A stretch of DNA of 64,000 nucleotides from Aminobacter sp. AP02. Its GTDB lineage: Bacteria; Pseudomonadota; Alphaproteobacteria; Rhizobiales; Rhizobiaceae. Below, one piece after another: positions 20,990 through 29,680 of this stretch; position 1 is the stretch's first letter; each line of letters opens with the position of its first letter. The stretch lies in assembly GCF_003148805.1 (NCBI RefSeq), contig NZ_QGGX01000013.1, forward strand, positions 102,438 to 166,437, in the 5' to 3' direction. The notes under the pieces are model-generated. The model was not told the DNA's origin. It saw nothing but the letters and a program-made list of their open reading frames with translations, and did not search any database. The translations under genes and the position numbers were made by a program.

Positions 20990-21102
20990 AGCGTCATGGA
21001 GACGCCGCTGTGGCGTCGCTTGCATGAATGAACAGTCCAGCAAATCCGCTGGGCACAACAAAAGTCGGCGGTCTGTGCGATCGTAGTCCGAGGCGAAACA
21101 CC

Positions 21103-21456
21103 GTGAGATCCGAAACCGAAATGGCGATTGCGGAACTGCTGGAGCGGGCAGGGGAAGCTTCGGAGTTCCTGAAGAAACTCGCCAACCCCAATCGGCTGAT
21201 GATCGTTTGCGCGCTCGTCGATGGTGAGCGCTCGGTTCGGCATCTCGAAGACAGCCTCGGCATACGTCAGCCGGGATTGTCACAGCAAATTGCAGAACTG
21301 CGCGACGCCGGACTCATTACCGGCCGCAAGCAGTCGAAATCCGTCTTTTATCGTCTGGCTGATGAGCGCGTCGCCGAGATCGTGTCGCTGCTCTACCGTA
21401 TGTTCTGCGAGCCGGGTGCTGGATCCATTTCAACGGAAGGCAACAAGAATGACTGA
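21103..21456 (+). CDS. bigR: ArsR-family repressor, BigR/SqrR-like persulfide sensor
   Basis: A winged-helix ArsR-type regulator of 117 residues. Two cysteines, Cys36 (MIVCALV) and Cys102 (YRMFCEP), are spaced exactly as the redox pair of BigR (42 and 108 in that family), which forms a di/tetrasulfide link on sensing persulfide and then releases DNA. The DNA-recognition helix region is RQPGLSQQIAELRDAGL. GTG 21103 is preferred because GAGG lies about ten bases before it and it gives the family N-terminus; an ATG at 21028 is the alternative. It overlaps the transporter gene by 8 bases and probably controls it. Confidence 0.8.
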   Translation: MRSETEMAIAELLERAGEASEFLKKLANPNRLMIVCALVDGERSVRHLEDSLGIRQPGLSQQIAELRDAGLITGRKQSKSVFYRLADERVAEIVSLLYRMFCEPGAGSISTEGNKND

Positions 21457-21877
21457 ATTCACACCCGTCGCATCGACAATAGGCGGTATCCTGATCGGCC
21501 TGTCTGCGGTGCTCCTGATGGCCTGGGAAGGGCGTATTGCCGGCATCAGCGGCATCTCTAGCCGGCTGTTGCCGCCATATGCCGACGGTGCCTTCCTGTC
21601 GCGTTTGGGGTTCGTTCTTGGCCTTGTGGCAGCGCCTCTGATCTACCTTCTCGCCACCGGCACTGAGGTGGTTCAGGCGGTTTCGTCCAACTTGCCGCTG
21701 ATGACGGTCGCCGGCCTGCTCGTCGGCTTCGGCTCGGTTTACGGCAATGGCTGCACCAGTGGGCATGGCGTCTGCGGGCTGTCGCGGCTTTCCCTTCGCT
21801 CGCTCGTGGCGACGGTCACATTCATGGTGACCGCAATTGCCACCGTTTTTGTCGTACGCCACATTGCGGGAGCATGA
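21449..21877 (+). CDS. YeeE/YedE-family sulfur transporter, first half
   Basis: A 142-residue membrane protein with about four hydrophobic segments, matching the N-terminal half of YeeE/YedE (TsuA-like thiosulfate uptake) proteins. The conserved motif YGNGCTSGHGVCGLSR, with Cys102 and Cys109, is the sulfur-relay element of the family. ATG 21449 overlaps the regulator's 3' end, and its own stop overlaps the next start by ATGA, so three genes are tightly coupled. The split two-protein form is known from PmpA/PmpB-type systems. Transported species (thiosulfate, sulfide or persulfide) is not decided by sequence. Confidence 0.85.
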   Translation: MTEFTPVASTIGGILIGLSAVLLMAWEGRIAGISGISSRLLPPYADGAFLSRLGFVLGLVAAPLIYLLATGTEVVQAVSSNLPLMTVAGLLVGFGSVYGNGCTSGHGVCGLSRLSLRSLVATVTFMVTAIATVFVVRHIAGA

Positions 21878-22308
21878 TCATGTCTTTTGTCGTCAATCTC
21901 GCGCTTGGTCTTTTGTTCGGCATCGGTCTCGTTGTCTCGGGCATGTCCGATCCGGCTAAAGTACTGAATTTTCTTGACCTGTTCGGTACCTGGGATCCAT
22001 CGCTTGCCTTCGTCATGGGAGGCGCCGTCATTACCGCGTTTTTCGGATACCGCCTTGTGCTCAAGCGCGAAAAACCCGTCGCGGCTGCATCGTTTCATCT
22101 GCCTGCCGGCAGCGCGATCGACAGCCGGATCCTTGTCGGCCCGGCCATTTTCGGCATCGGCTGGGGATTGGGCGGCTTTTGTCCAGGACCGGCACTGACC
22201 GCCGTGACATTGGGCGCTACGGGCACCTATGCATTCCTGCCGATGATGTTTGTCGGCATGTGGTTGGCCAGGACGGCGACGGCCGGGCGTGTTGCCGTGG
22301 CCACCTGA
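21874..22308 (+). CDS. YeeE/YedE-family sulfur transporter, second half (DUF6691-type)
   Basis: A 144-residue membrane protein, the partner of the preceding gene. It has the family motifs GLVVSGMSDPAKVLNFLD near residues 18-35 and LGGFCPGPALTA with Cys103. About four transmembrane segments are visible. Start at ATG 21874 by four-base overlap; a second ATG two codons on is also possible. Together the two halves should form one channel. No persulfide dioxygenase gene follows; the next gene is on the other strand. Confidence 0.85.
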   Translation: MIMSFVVNLALGLLFGIGLVVSGMSDPAKVLNFLDLFGTWDPSLAFVMGGAVITAFFGYRLVLKREKPVAAASFHLPAGSAIDSRILVGPAIFGIGWGLGGFCPGPALTAVTLGATGTYAFLPMMFVGMWLARTATAGRVAVAT

Positions 22309-22352
22309 AGGCGATTCTTTCACGACGGCTAATATGCCGGGCAGGGCAGTTG

Positions 22353-22973
22353 TCAGTGCTGTTTGCGAAACGTGCTGAACTGGAACCGCTGCACGGTGCC
22401 CCAAGGTGTCATGTGTTCGTGGCGGCGCGTGTCGATCAGCGTGAAGCTGCCGCCCAGCAGATTGCCGATGCTGTCGGCGTCGTGCCGGATGATCGGCAGC
22501 CCGCTGCATTTCTCAGGTCCATCGGGCGCAAATGTGCCGATGATCGCATGGCCGCCAGCTTTCAGCGTGCGCGTCAAAACAGCGGCATAAGCTCCTTGAT
22601 CAGCCGCATCGGTAAGGAAATGGAATGCCGCACGGTCGTGCCAGATGTCGTAGCTGCGGCTTGGCTGCCAGGCCGTCACGTCACTACAGATCCACGTGAT
22701 GCGATCGGCATCCGGTCCCAGGCGCGCGCGGTCGGCATCCAGCGCTGCCTGTGAAATGTCCAGCACGGTGACGTCGTCATAGCCTTGGCCGATCAACGTG
22801 TCGACAAGATGTGACGCGCCGGCGCCAACATCGACGACGGCCATGTCAGTTGTGGCGCCGGCAAGCGCAAGCAGCGTCAGCGACGGTTCCGGTGTCTGCT
22901 GAAACCAGCTGACCTGATCGTCGGCCTTGGTGCGGTAGATGGTTTCCCAGTGGGACGCACGATCGCTGCTCAA
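22353..22973 (-). CDS. Class I SAM-dependent methyltransferase
   Basis: A 206-residue Rossmann-fold methyltransferase. Motif I VVDVGAGAS lies at about residues 46-54, the acidic strand-2 end VTVLDIS near 68-74, and WICSDVTAW and YDIWHDRAAFHF follow. The phrase FAPDGPEKCSGLP near the C-terminus is a recurrent feature of a small uncharacterised subfamily that is usually annotated only as methyltransferase. The substrate is unknown. It converges on the sulfur transporter genes with 44 bases between. Confidence 0.8.
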   Translation of the reverse strand: MSSDRASHWETIYRTKADDQVSWFQQTPEPSLTLLALAGATTDMAVVDVGAGASHLVDTLIGQGYDDVTVLDISQAALDADRARLGPDADRITWICSDVTAWQPSRSYDIWHDRAAFHFLTDAADQGAYAAVLTRTLKAGGHAIIGTFAPDGPEKCSGLPIIRHDADSIGNLLGGSFTLIDTRRHEHMTPWGTVQRFQFSTFRKQH

Positions 22974-23319
22974 TGCACAACTCCACTAATGCGCTGATGC
23001 TGTGTACATGCGGCATGCGTAGGCAATGTCAATCAGGCTGCAAAGAGGGCACGTTTAGCGCTGGTTTGAGCGGCACAAATAGGTCGCATAAGATAGATTA
23101 TGGAACTAGAGGGGCGATATTGCTTGCCGTTCCAGCCGCTCGGACAAACCACTGCACTCGACAGATCAGTTGCGCAACGCGCGCTTCAGGAGGCTCGCCA
23201 TAGTCTTCAACCCCGCAGAGCTTCTGCAAGACGCTGCGGTTACCTACGAGTTGCCCCTGGGCGACTACTCTTCAAGCGCGACAGCCGCCATCGATGCCAT
23301 TCCGCATCAAATGCCGCGG
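22974..23319. other. Intergenic region of 346 bases, no supported gene
   Basis: This stretch between the divergently placed methyltransferase start and the hydrolase stop has no ORF with a recognisable product. A short plus-strand reading frame from 23200 to 23331 follows an AGGAGG motif but begins with ATA instead of ATG. It could be a decayed small gene; see findings. Confidence 0.4.
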
Positions 23320-24138
23320 CTATGGCGCTGATAGATAGGGTATTTCGATCGTCATGCCATCATAGGCGGGTTCAATGTGCGCCGGAGTCGCGGACATCAC
23401 TGCAGCATAATCCAGCGGCACGTGCATATGCGTCAGTACGGCGTGGCTGGGCTTCAGCCGGTCGATCCATTGCAGCGCTTCCGACAGCGACAGATGGCTG
23501 ACATGCGGCCTGTATTGCAGTGCGTCGACGACCAGGAGATCAAGGCCCGTCAACAAGGCCGCTGTAGCCTCCGGGAAGTCGCTCACGTCGGAACAATAGG
23601 CTATCGGTCCAATGCGAAAGCCAAGGGAAATGATGTCGCCATGGATCTGCGGCAGCGGCACAAAGGTGAGGGGACCCCCCTCTCCCGTTATGACGAACTG
23701 CTGATCGTGCTCGATGATGTGCGGCCGCACGATCGGCGGATATGAGCTTCCCGGTGGCGTTTCGATGCAATAGCCGAAAGCCTGCTTCAGGCGTCCCAGC
23801 GTGAACTCGTCAGCATGGATATCGATCAGGCTGCCGCGCTCCAGCACATAGCCTCGGAGATCATCGATGCCGTGGATATGGTCGGCATGTGGGTGCGTGT
23901 AGGCCACCGCGTCGATGTGGCCGACGCCTGCGGCCAGCATCTGGGTGCGGAAATCCGGCCCCGTGTCGATGATGACGCGTGTCGTGCCCGACGCCGAAAC
24001 GCGCTCCACCATCGCTGCGGCGCGCGTGCGCCGGTTCTTCGGATTGGTCGGATCACACGCGCCCCAGTCGCCGGTGATGCGCGGCGTGCCCGGCGACGAA
24101 CCGCAGCCCAAAATGGTGAGGCGCAGCGTATCCGGCAT
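23320..24138 (-). CDS. MBL-fold metallohydrolase, PhnP-like
   Basis: A 272-residue metallo-beta-lactamase-fold hydrolase of the PhnP/COG1235 type (phosphodiesterases acting on cyclic ribosyl phosphates and similar). The zinc motif HPHADH is at residues 82-87 and further ligands are likely His in IHGD and THMH near the end. N-terminus LRLTILGCGSSPGTPR is typical. It is the last gene of the minus-strand string metG-tatD-this gene, four bases after tatD, an arrangement conserved in alphaproteobacteria. The natural substrate is not known. Confidence 0.85.
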   Translation of the reverse strand: MPDTLRLTILGCGSSPGTPRITGDWGACDPTNPKNRRTRAAAMVERVSASGTTRVIIDTGPDFRTQMLAAGVGHIDAVAYTHPHADHIHGIDDLRGYVLERGSLIDIHADEFTLGRLKQAFGYCIETPPGSSYPPIVRPHIIEHDQQFVITGEGGPLTFVPLPQIHGDIISLGFRIGPIAYCSDVSDFPEATAALLTGLDLLVVDALQYRPHVSHLSLSEALQWIDRLKPSHAVLTHMHVPLDYAAVMSATPAHIEPAYDGMTIEIPYLSAP

Positions 24139-24141
24139 CGC

Positions 24142-24924
24142 TCAGGCCGGCTTAGGCATCTTGGTGAACAACCTGAAGAAGTTTGCCGTTGTGATCTCGG
24201 CGATTTCCGTGTCACTGACGCCGATCGTATCGGCAAGCACGGCAGCCGTTTGGGCCACGAAGGCGGGCTCGTTGCGCTTGCCGCGATGCGGTGGCGGGGC
24301 AAGGTAAGGCGCATCCGTCTCGACCAGCAGCCGTTCGCGCGGTACGTCCTTGGCAATCTCGCGCAGTTCGGCGGAGTTCTTAAACGTCAAGATGCCGGAG
24401 AACGAGACATAGCCGCCAAGCTCGACGCCAATGCGGGCAAGCTCGGCCCCGGAGGAAAAACAGTGCAGGATGAAGGGGAAGGCACCCTTCCCCGTTTCGT
24501 CCTTGAGGATGTCAGCCATGTCCTCGTCGGCGTTGCGAGCGTGGATGACCAGCGGCAAGCCTGTCTGGCGGGCTGCCGCGATATGGACGAGCAGGCCCTG
24601 CGCTTGTGCATCACGCGGGGCCTTGTCGTAGTGATAGTCCAGGCCCGCCTCGCCGATCGCCACCACCTTGGGGTGCTGTGCCAGCCGTACAAGCTCTTCG
24701 GTTGTCACGTCGAGCTCTTCGCCGGCATTGTGCGGGTGGGTTCCGACCGAGCAAAAGACTTCTTCAAATTCGTCAGCAATCGCAAGGATTTGTGGAAATT
24801 TCTTCACACGCGTCGATATGGTGACCATACGCTCGACGCCTGCCGCCTTGGCGCGCGCGACAATAGCCGCGCGCTCTTCTGCGAAATCAGGGAAGTCGAG
24901 ATGGCAGTGACTGTCGACCAGCAT
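24142..24924 (-). CDS. tatD: TatD-family metal-dependent hydrolase / DNase
   Basis: TatD proteins are TIM-barrel metal hydrolases with 3'-5' exonuclease activity. The 260-residue protein starts MLVDSHCHLDF with the metal ligands His6 and His8; GEAGLDYHYD (Glu ligand), VIHARNADED and the ETDAPYLAP motif with the final Asp follow. The frame is open upstream, but ATG 24924 is the family start. It begins 11 bases after the metG stop and likely shares its transcript. Confidence 0.93.
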   Translation of the reverse strand: MLVDSHCHLDFPDFAEERAAIVARAKAAGVERMVTISTRVKKFPQILAIADEFEEVFCSVGTHPHNAGEELDVTTEELVRLAQHPKVVAIGEAGLDYHYDKAPRDAQAQGLLVHIAAARQTGLPLVIHARNADEDMADILKDETGKGAFPFILHCFSSGAELARIGVELGGYVSFSGILTFKNSAELREIAKDVPRERLLVETDAPYLAPPPHRGKRNEPAFVAQTAAVLADTIGVSDTEIAEITTANFFRLFTKMPKPA

Positions 24925-24934
24925 TTCGATGGCC

Positions 24935-26476
24935 TCAGCTCTCGACGGTTGGCTCGACATAGCGCGGAAACACCGGCTGTGGTGCCGGCAAAGGCGCTCC
25001 CGAGACCAGTGCATGCGCGGCGTCGACATGGACAAATTCCCTGTCGGTCACGGCAAGCAACTCAAGCAGCTTCGATGCCGAAGCAGGAATGAAGGGCTGG
25101 CACATGATGCCGACACGGCGGATCACCTCGGCGGTGGTCCACAACACCGTTTCCATGCGCGCCGGATCGGTCTTCTTCAGCGCCCAGGGTTCTTGCGCTG
25201 CGAAATAGCGATTGGCTTCGGCGACGACGGCGAAGATCGCCGCAAGGGCGTGATGGATGCCCTGCTCCGCCATCGTCTTGCGCGCGGTCGCCAGCGCCGC
25301 TGTCGCCTGGTCGAGGATCGCCTTGTCGACCTCGGCCAACTCGCCGCGCTGTGGCACCACGCCGTTGCAGTTCTTGGCGATCATCGACAGCGACCGCTGC
25401 GCCAGATTGCCGAGATCGTTGGCGAGATCGGCGTTTGTGCGGTTGACGATCGACTCATGGCTGTAGCTGCCATCCTGTCCGAACGGCACCTCGCGCAGCA
25501 GGAAGTAGCGCACCTGGTCGAGGCCGTAGTGCTCGACCATGGTGAACGGATCGACGACATTGCCGAGTGACTTCGACATCTTCTCGCCGCGGTTGAACAG
25601 GAAGCCGTGGCCGAACACCCGCTTGGGCAGCTCGATGCCCGCCGACATCAGGAAAGCTGGCCAGTAGACGGCATGGAAGCGCACGATGTCCTTGCCGATG
25701 ATGTGCACTGCAGGCCAGTAGGCCCACTTCTCGGCATCGGTGTTGGGATAGCCGAGCGCGGTGATGTAGTTGGTCAACGCGTCGACCCAGACGTACATGA
25801 CGTGCTTTTCGTCGCCCGGCACTGGCACGCCCCAGTCGAAGGTCGTGCGCGAAATCGACAGGTCCTTCAGGCCGGAACGAACGAAGCTCGCAACCTCGTT
25901 GCGGCGCTCGTTGGGGCCAATGAAGTCGGGCTGGCTGTCATACAGCGCAAGCAGCTTGTCCTGATAGGCCGAGAGGCGGAAGAAGTAGCTCTCCTCCTCG
26001 ACCCATTCGACAGGCGTTCCCTGGGGCCCGTAGCGGATGTTGTCGGGCCGGACTTCGGTCTCTTCTTCGCCGTAATAGGCTTCGTCGCGCACCGAGTACC
26101 AGCCGGCATAGCTGCTCTTGTAGATGTCGCCCTTCTCCGCCATTGCCTTCCAGATTGCCTGGGACGCAGCGTAGTGGCGCTCTTCGGTGGTGCGGATAAA
26201 GTCATCGTTCGATGCATTCAGAAGCGTTGCCATCTTCTTGAATTCATTCGAATTACGATCAGCCAGTTCGCGCGCCGAAATGCCTTCCCGAGTGGCAGTC
26301 TGCAGCATCTTGATGCCGTGCTCGTCGGTGCCGGTCAGGAAGAACACGTCCTTGCCGTCATGACGCTGGAAGCGCGCAAGCGCGTCGGTGGCGATCAGCT
26401 CGTAGGCGTGGCCGATATGCGGCTTGCCGTTCGGATAGGAAATAGCGGTCGTGATGTAGAATTTTTCGCGGGACAT
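24935..26476 (-). CDS. metG: Methionyl-tRNA synthetase
   Basis: Class I aminoacyl-tRNA synthetase that charges tRNA-Met. The HIGH motif is HIGH at residues 20-23 and the KMSKS motif lies around residue 300 ([12 protein letters not shown]). At 513 residues it is the short form without the zinc-binding knuckle of the MetG1 type and without the C-terminal dimerisation domain. It lies between holB and tatD on the minus strand. Confidence 0.96.
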   Translation of the reverse strand: MSREKFYITTAISYPNGKPHIGHAYELIATDALARFQRHDGKDVFFLTGTDEHGIKMLQTATREGISARELADRNSNEFKKMATLLNASNDDFIRTTEERHYAASQAIWKAMAEKGDIYKSSYAGWYSVRDEAYYGEEETEVRPDNIRYGPQGTPVEWVEEESYFFRLSAYQDKLLALYDSQPDFIGPNERRNEVASFVRSGLKDLSISRTTFDWGVPVPGDEKHVMYVWVDALTNYITALGYPNTDAEKWAYWPAVHIIGKDIVRFHAVYWPAFLMSAGIELPKRVFGHGFLFNRGEKMSKSLGNVVDPFTMVEHYGLDQVRYFLLREVPFGQDGSYSHESIVNRTNADLANDLGNLAQRSLSMIAKNCNGVVPQRGELAEVDKAILDQATAALATARKTMAEQGIHHALAAIFAVVAEANRYFAAQEPWALKKTDPARMETVLWTTAEVIRRVGIMCQPFIPASASKLLELLAVTDREFVHVDAAHALVSGAPLPAPQPVFPRYVEPTVES

Positions 26477-26562
26477 GGATGGGCCGTCATGAATGTCGGA
26501 TTGAAAGGGTCGCGGTCAGATAACGCATCGGCATGGCGATTGCCATCCGGCTCGGACGAGCG

Positions 26563-27615
26563 TCACATTCGCAATGCGGCATTCAAGCGATCGATCATGG
26601 CCAAGACGTGTTGTTTCTTGTCGAGATTGTAGGTCTCGGTCTCGGATATCGCGTTTTGCGCGTCGTGCCAAGCTTCCGACAGCACCTTGGCCCGCGAAAG
26701 GTCCGAGTTGCGACCCGCCTCGCTCGCAGTGTCTGACAGCAGATCCAGTGCGTGGCGATTGAACACGTCGAACTGGATGGCGTTGTCCCTGCCCGCCACC
26801 GCATCGGCAAGCCGGTGTGCCGCACCAATGTCGTTGCGGCCCGATTGCACGATCTTGTCGAGCGCCTCGGCGATTTCCAGCCCGCCATATTGAGAGAGCA
26901 GGATCGCAGCACGCACGCTGCCCGCCGCACGCTGCACGAGGGCTGCACGCGCTTCCTCCTCATCCGGCGCCGGTTGACCGGCACCGGCAAGCGCCGCCGA
27001 CAGCTCGTTGCTGTCGAGCGGGGTCAGGCGGATGGTCTGGCAGCGCGACCGAATGGTCGGCAGCAAGCTGCCCGGCGCATGCACGATGAGGATGAACAGC
27101 GTGCGCGCCGGTGGCTCCTCGAGGTTCTTGAGCAGCGCATTGGCCGCGTTGGTGTTCATGTCGTCGGCTGGATCGACGATGACGACACGGTAAGCACCAT
27201 CATGCGAAGTCATCGACAGGAAGCGCGACACCTTGCGGATTTCATCGACAGTGACGACGGATTTGAACCCCTTCGTCTTGTCGTTTTGCGGCCGCGTCAG
27301 ATGCAGCACCGAGGGATGTGCGCCGGTGGCAACCTGCCTGAACAGCGCTGACGCCGGAACAGGACGCGCCAATGTTTCAGGCGCGCTGAGATTGTCGGGA
27401 TAGCGCAACAAATGGTGGGCGAGATGAAAAGCCAGTGTCGCCTTGCCGATGCCGACCGGGCCGGCCAGGATCAGCGCGTGGGGCATCTTGCCAGAGCGAT
27501 AGGCGGCAGTGAGCATCGAGGCCGCCTGCTCATGGCCAAACAGGCTCGGGTTCTCGGCTGGTTCCGGTATGCCGTCCAAGGTGTCGTGCTGTTCGGGGGC
27601 GATACGCTCGAACAT
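26563..27615 (-). CDS. holB: DNA polymerase III subunit delta'
   Basis: Part of the clamp-loader complex of DNA polymerase III. The 350-residue AAA+ protein has a P-loop-like GPVGIGKAT at residues 52-60, the SRC motif IRSRCQTIRL and a conserved NALLKNLEEPP segment. Its start overlaps the tmk stop by one base, so the two are coupled. The tmk-holB pair is widely conserved. Zinc-module cysteines of the E. coli protein are not evident. Confidence 0.94.
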   Translation of the reverse strand: MFERIAPEQHDTLDGIPEPAENPSLFGHEQAASMLTAAYRSGKMPHALILAGPVGIGKATLAFHLAHHLLRYPDNLSAPETLARPVPASALFRQVATGAHPSVLHLTRPQNDKTKGFKSVVTVDEIRKVSRFLSMTSHDGAYRVVIVDPADDMNTNAANALLKNLEEPPARTLFILIVHAPGSLLPTIRSRCQTIRLTPLDSNELSAALAGAGQPAPDEEEARAALVQRAAGSVRAAILLSQYGGLEIAEALDKIVQSGRNDIGAAHRLADAVAGRDNAIQFDVFNRHALDLLSDTASEAGRNSDLSRAKVLSEAWHDAQNAISETETYNLDKKQHVLAMIDRLNAALRM

Positions 27616-28286
27616 CAGGCGTCCGCCCTCGCCCGGCTGCCCGCCGTGGCGCGCGCCTCAAGGGCGGCAAACACAGCATCGGTGATGGCGTGTTCGACGT
27701 CGTCCTGGTTCAGCGAAGCATCGATGAGCACGCAGCGCTCCGGTTCATTTTCGGCGATCGCCAGGTAGGCATCGCGGCGGCGCTGGTGAATGTCGACGGT
27801 CTCCTTCTCGAACCGGTCGGCGACATCCTGCCCACGACGAGCGGTGGCGCGCCTCAGTCCTTCCCTGGGATCCAGGTCGAGGATCAGCGTCATGTCGGGC
27901 ATCATGCCGTTGATGGCCACGCGTTCGACAGCAGCCATGAAGTCGGGATCGAGATTTCCAGTCACGCCCTGATAGACACGCGAGGAATCGAGAAAGCGGT
28001 CGCAAAGCACGATGGCGCCGCGTTCGACCGCCGGGCGGATCACCTGCTCGACATGGTCGGAGCGCGCGGCGGCAAACAAGAGCGCCTCCATTTCCGGCCC
28101 GAAGGGCTCGGCGGCACCGGACAACAGCACATGCCGTACCGCTTCCGCACCGGGCGAACCGCCGGGCTCACGCGTGACGACAATGTCATAGCGCTTGTCG
28201 CGCAGCTTCGTGGCCAGGCGCTCGATCTGCGTCGACTTGCCTGCGCCCTCGCCGCCTTCGAATGTGATGAAGAAGCCGCGCGCCAA
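27615..28286 (-). CDS. tmk: Thymidylate kinase
   Basis: Phosphorylates dTMP to dTDP in DNA precursor synthesis. The P-loop GGEGAGKST is at residues 11-19, followed by the DR-type motif REPGG near 40 and [12 protein letters not shown] near 97. The LID region [13 protein letters not shown] contains the arginines of the E. coli-type enzyme. 223 residues with a short basic C-terminal tail. Coupled to holB. Confidence 0.96.
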   Translation of the reverse strand: MARGFFITFEGGEGAGKSTQIERLATKLRDKRYDIVVTREPGGSPGAEAVRHVLLSGAAEPFGPEMEALLFAAARSDHVEQVIRPAVERGAIVLCDRFLDSSRVYQGVTGNLDPDFMAAVERVAINGMMPDMTLILDLDPREGLRRATARRGQDVADRFEKETVDIHQRRRDAYLAIAENEPERCVLIDASLNQDDVEHAITDAVFAALEARATAGSRARADA

Positions 28287-28396
28287 ATCCAGATGCCTTT
28301 CTGTCCGCCGTATCGCAAGGTCTGCCGAACGTTCGGCCTCACGGCATATGTAGGTGCTGATGCTCTACCGTCGAGAACGACAAAGGTCCACCTGAA

Positions 28397-29563
28397 CTAT
28401 CGCAGCCAGCCGATTGCGAGTTCCTTGACGGCGTCGAAGGCACGGCTTTGCAGCGATCCGACGCCGACGGCCTCGGCAGCGTATAGGGGCGTCTCCTGGC
28501 TCAACGTATCGCCGATCCACACCTTGAGCGAACCGATCGGTGTTCCCTGGGCAACGGGTGCTGCCACCGGGCCGTCATAGACGATGCGGGCAACCAGCCG
28601 CTCCCGGTTGGTGATCGGCAAGAAGATGGAGATCGGCTTTTGGGCCACCAGCGCCACATGCGATTTCACCCCGCCGAAGACCTGTGCCTCGCCGACCGTT
28701 TCGTTGGCGCCAAAGATCTCCGTTTTTTCGAAGGCCCGCATGCCCCAGTCGAGCAACTTGCGCGCTTCCTCAGAGCGCTCGCGATCGCTGGCCATGCCAC
28801 CCATGGCCGCAAACAGCCGCCTTCCCTCGCGGTTGACCGAACCCACGATCGCAAAGCCCTCGCCCTCGGTGAAGCCTGCGGCCATGCCGTCGGCGCCGAT
28901 ATCCATGGCAATCAGCGGATTTCGGTTGCGCTGCAGGATCTTGTTCCAGGTGAACTCGGGCAGGCCGTAGTATCTGTAGAAATCGGGATAGGTGGTCCAG
29001 ATATGCAGGCCGAGTTCGGCAAGCTCGCGCACAGTCGTCATCTGGCCCGGTGCGGGCAATCCGGTCGAATTGACGAACACCGACTTTTCGAGCCCGATCT
29101 CCCGCGCCCGCTCGGTCATCTGCAGCGCGAAGTTGGCCTCCGAACCGGCCATGCCCTCGGCGAGCACGATGCACCCGTCATTGGCGAGTTGCACGGTCAC
29201 GCCCTGAATCAGGTCCTCGATGCGAATCTGCGATCTCACCGCCGCGAACATCGTCGAGGCACGCGACGCCGCGCCACCGGTGCGCCAGGCGTTTTCGCTG
29301 ACCGCGAAGGTGTCGTCGAGCTTGTAGCGGCCCGACTTGATGGCGTTGAACACCACCTCCATCGTCATCAGCTTGGCAAGTGAAGCTGGCGCGATGAGCT
29401 TGTCGGCATCCTTGGAAAACAGCACCGTGCCGGTTTCGGCATCGATCATATAGGCCTGCGGAGCCTTGGTTTCGAACAGCTGCGCCTGCGCCTGGCCGCC
29501 AAGAGCAAGTGCTGCAAGCAGGCCGGTCAAGAACATGATCGGCGCGGATAGTCTGGAAATCAT
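28397..29563 (-). CDS. D-Ala-D-Ala carboxypeptidase (PBP5/6 family) with degenerate active site
   Basis: The fold and length (388 residues) fit the DacC/PBP5 family: signal peptide about 1-27, transpeptidase-like domain about 30-270, and a PBP5_C-type beta domain about 285-375 with a C-terminal amphipathic helix. The SxxK nucleophile motif is intact (Ser61-Leu-Ala-Lys64). However, the SxN motif reads Leu126-Ala-Asn128 and the KTG motif reads Ala228-Ala229-Gly230. Both replaced residues are normally needed for catalysis, so carboxypeptidase activity is doubtful; a substrate-binding or structural role is possible. The place between rlpA and tmk is where rhizobia carry a dacC gene. Confidence 0.85.
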   Translation of the reverse strand: MISRLSAPIMFLTGLLAALALGGQAQAQLFETKAPQAYMIDAETGTVLFSKDADKLIAPASLAKLMTMEVVFNAIKSGRYKLDDTFAVSENAWRTGGAASRASTMFAAVRSQIRIEDLIQGVTVQLANDGCIVLAEGMAGSEANFALQMTERAREIGLEKSVFVNSTGLPAPGQMTTVRELAELGLHIWTTYPDFYRYYGLPEFTWNKILQRNRNPLIAMDIGADGMAAGFTEGEGFAIVGSVNREGRRLFAAMGGMASDRERSEEARKLLDWGMRAFEKTEIFGANETVGEAQVFGGVKSHVALVAQKPISIFLPITNRERLVARIVYDGPVAAPVAQGTPIGSLKVWIGDTLSQETPLYAAEAVGVGSLQSRAFDAVKELAIGWLR

Positions 29564-29680
29564 AGGAAGAGCTGCCCCGTTCGGCCCCGTATTCCGGTCG
29601 AGGCCTCAAAGACTATCAGTCCTTGTCCGGGCAGATCAACCGCGTGGGCGCGATAGCCACAGTTCGCGAAGCTGCGAGCC

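Noticed and set aside
23815..25092. 425-codon plus-strand frame
   Set aside because: Antisense to the PhnP-like hydrolase and tatD, with a composition rich in Arg, His and Ala typical of shadow frames.
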